Origin: Methylobacterium sp. GXS13
GTDB taxonomy: Bacteria; Pseudomonadota; Alphaproteobacteria; Rhizobiales; Beijerinckiaceae
Direction of reading: 5' to 3'
Assembly (NCBI RefSeq): GCF_001455965.1
Contig: NZ_LKKO01000091.1
Location: 1-64,000, forward strand
Length of the DNA: 64,000 nt
Shown here: piece by piece, positions 63,762-64,000 of the stretch
How positions within the stretch are numbered: position 1 is the stretch's first letter
How the letters are laid out: each line of letters starts with the position of its first letter
Notes under the pieces: model-generated
Told to the model about the DNA's origin: nothing
Database searches by the model: none
Seen by the model: only the letters and a program-made list of their open reading frames with translations
Made by a program: the position numbers and the translations under genes

Positions 63762-64000
63762 GCGGTCTCCGCCGGCCGGCGCCGGACCGGCCTGTTCGCG
63801 TCGCGTGTTGGCGTACCAAATACCCGAGCGGTTTCGCTATCATGTCCGGGCAGGCAAGGGGCGGGCCGCGACGCCGCAGGGCGGGGTGGGCTCCAGACGG
63901 CGATGGTCATGATGCATCGACGGATGGGGCGGCCGGACAGGCGTGCTCTGCCCTCCCCCCTTTGCGGGGGCTACCCGATGCGCAGATCTGTCTCCGGAAG
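63762..64000. other. Upstream of RND gene, window edge
   Basis: No gene supported in the last 239 bases. It contains a CCCCCTTTGCGGGGG-type hairpin (~63955-63970), possibly the terminator of the next gene outside the window. Confidence 0.4.

Overview
The window reads as chromosome of a high-GC alphaproteobacterium, most likely a Methylobacterium relative. The evidence is a NepR/EcfG stress pair, a CpdR-type regulator, a TsaE-AmgK fusion next to MurU, a CIRCE-controlled groESL operon, and a tRNA-His with A73, a G1-U72 pair and no encoded G at -1. No rRNA and no CRISPR array were seen. The phylum-level call is firm; the genus is inferred from protein resemblance only.

Layout: (1) 1-4200 holds the 3' part of dxs, a tartrate/D-malate-type dehydrogenase and a ClC-type chloride channel. 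(2) 4331-22691 is an 18.3-kb element integrated in the 3' half of tRNA-His. It is bounded by a perfect 51-bp direct repeat and carries candidate integrase arm sites at both ends. It encodes a tyrosine integrase, an AlpA-like regulator, a DUF3987-type protein, a Nu1-like DNA-binding protein, a tail tape-measure/lysozyme protein, a ribbon-helix-helix repressor with palindromic operators, an unusual CAT tRNA, an AT-rich OLD-type ATPase (probable defence gene), a secreted phospholipase A2-like protein and many small unknown genes. No portal, capsid or large terminase was recognised, so it is a decayed prophage or a phage satellite. (3) 22900-33100 holds a second dehydrogenase paralogue, hpt, cpdR, tRNA-Thr, nepR-ecfG, an isochorismatase-like hydrolase, IS remnants and many small secreted or membrane proteins. 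(4) 33500-46200 holds an MHYT-GGDEF-EAL protein, an AraC-type regulator, a run of small low-complexity secreted proteins, a frameshifted TAXI-type binding protein, groEL/groES and a cold-shock gene. (5) 46200-56730 is a sulfur locus. (6) 56980-64000 holds tRNA-Arg, murU and tsaE-amgK (cell-wall recycling), cynS and an RND efflux pump.

The most striking system is in the sulfur locus. A family-2 encapsulin shell gene with a cyclic-nucleotide-binding-like insert (52627-54018) overlaps a cysteine desulfurase gene (50655-52640) whose first ~255 residues are a Pro/Gly/Ala-rich extension, the hallmark of an encapsulated cargo. Serine O-acetyltransferase and a 63-residue unknown protein lie upstream. 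On one side is a sulfonate-type operon (SsuD-like and NtaA-like flavin monooxygenases, a SsuA-like binding protein, a cupin) and on the other a split YeeE/YedE sulfur transporter. Together they suggest sulfur import and release, cysteine-precursor synthesis, and desulfuration inside a protein shell. The shell-cargo pairing is known from published family-2 encapsulins; the wider sulfur context and the degenerate nucleotide-binding site are what deserve attention here.
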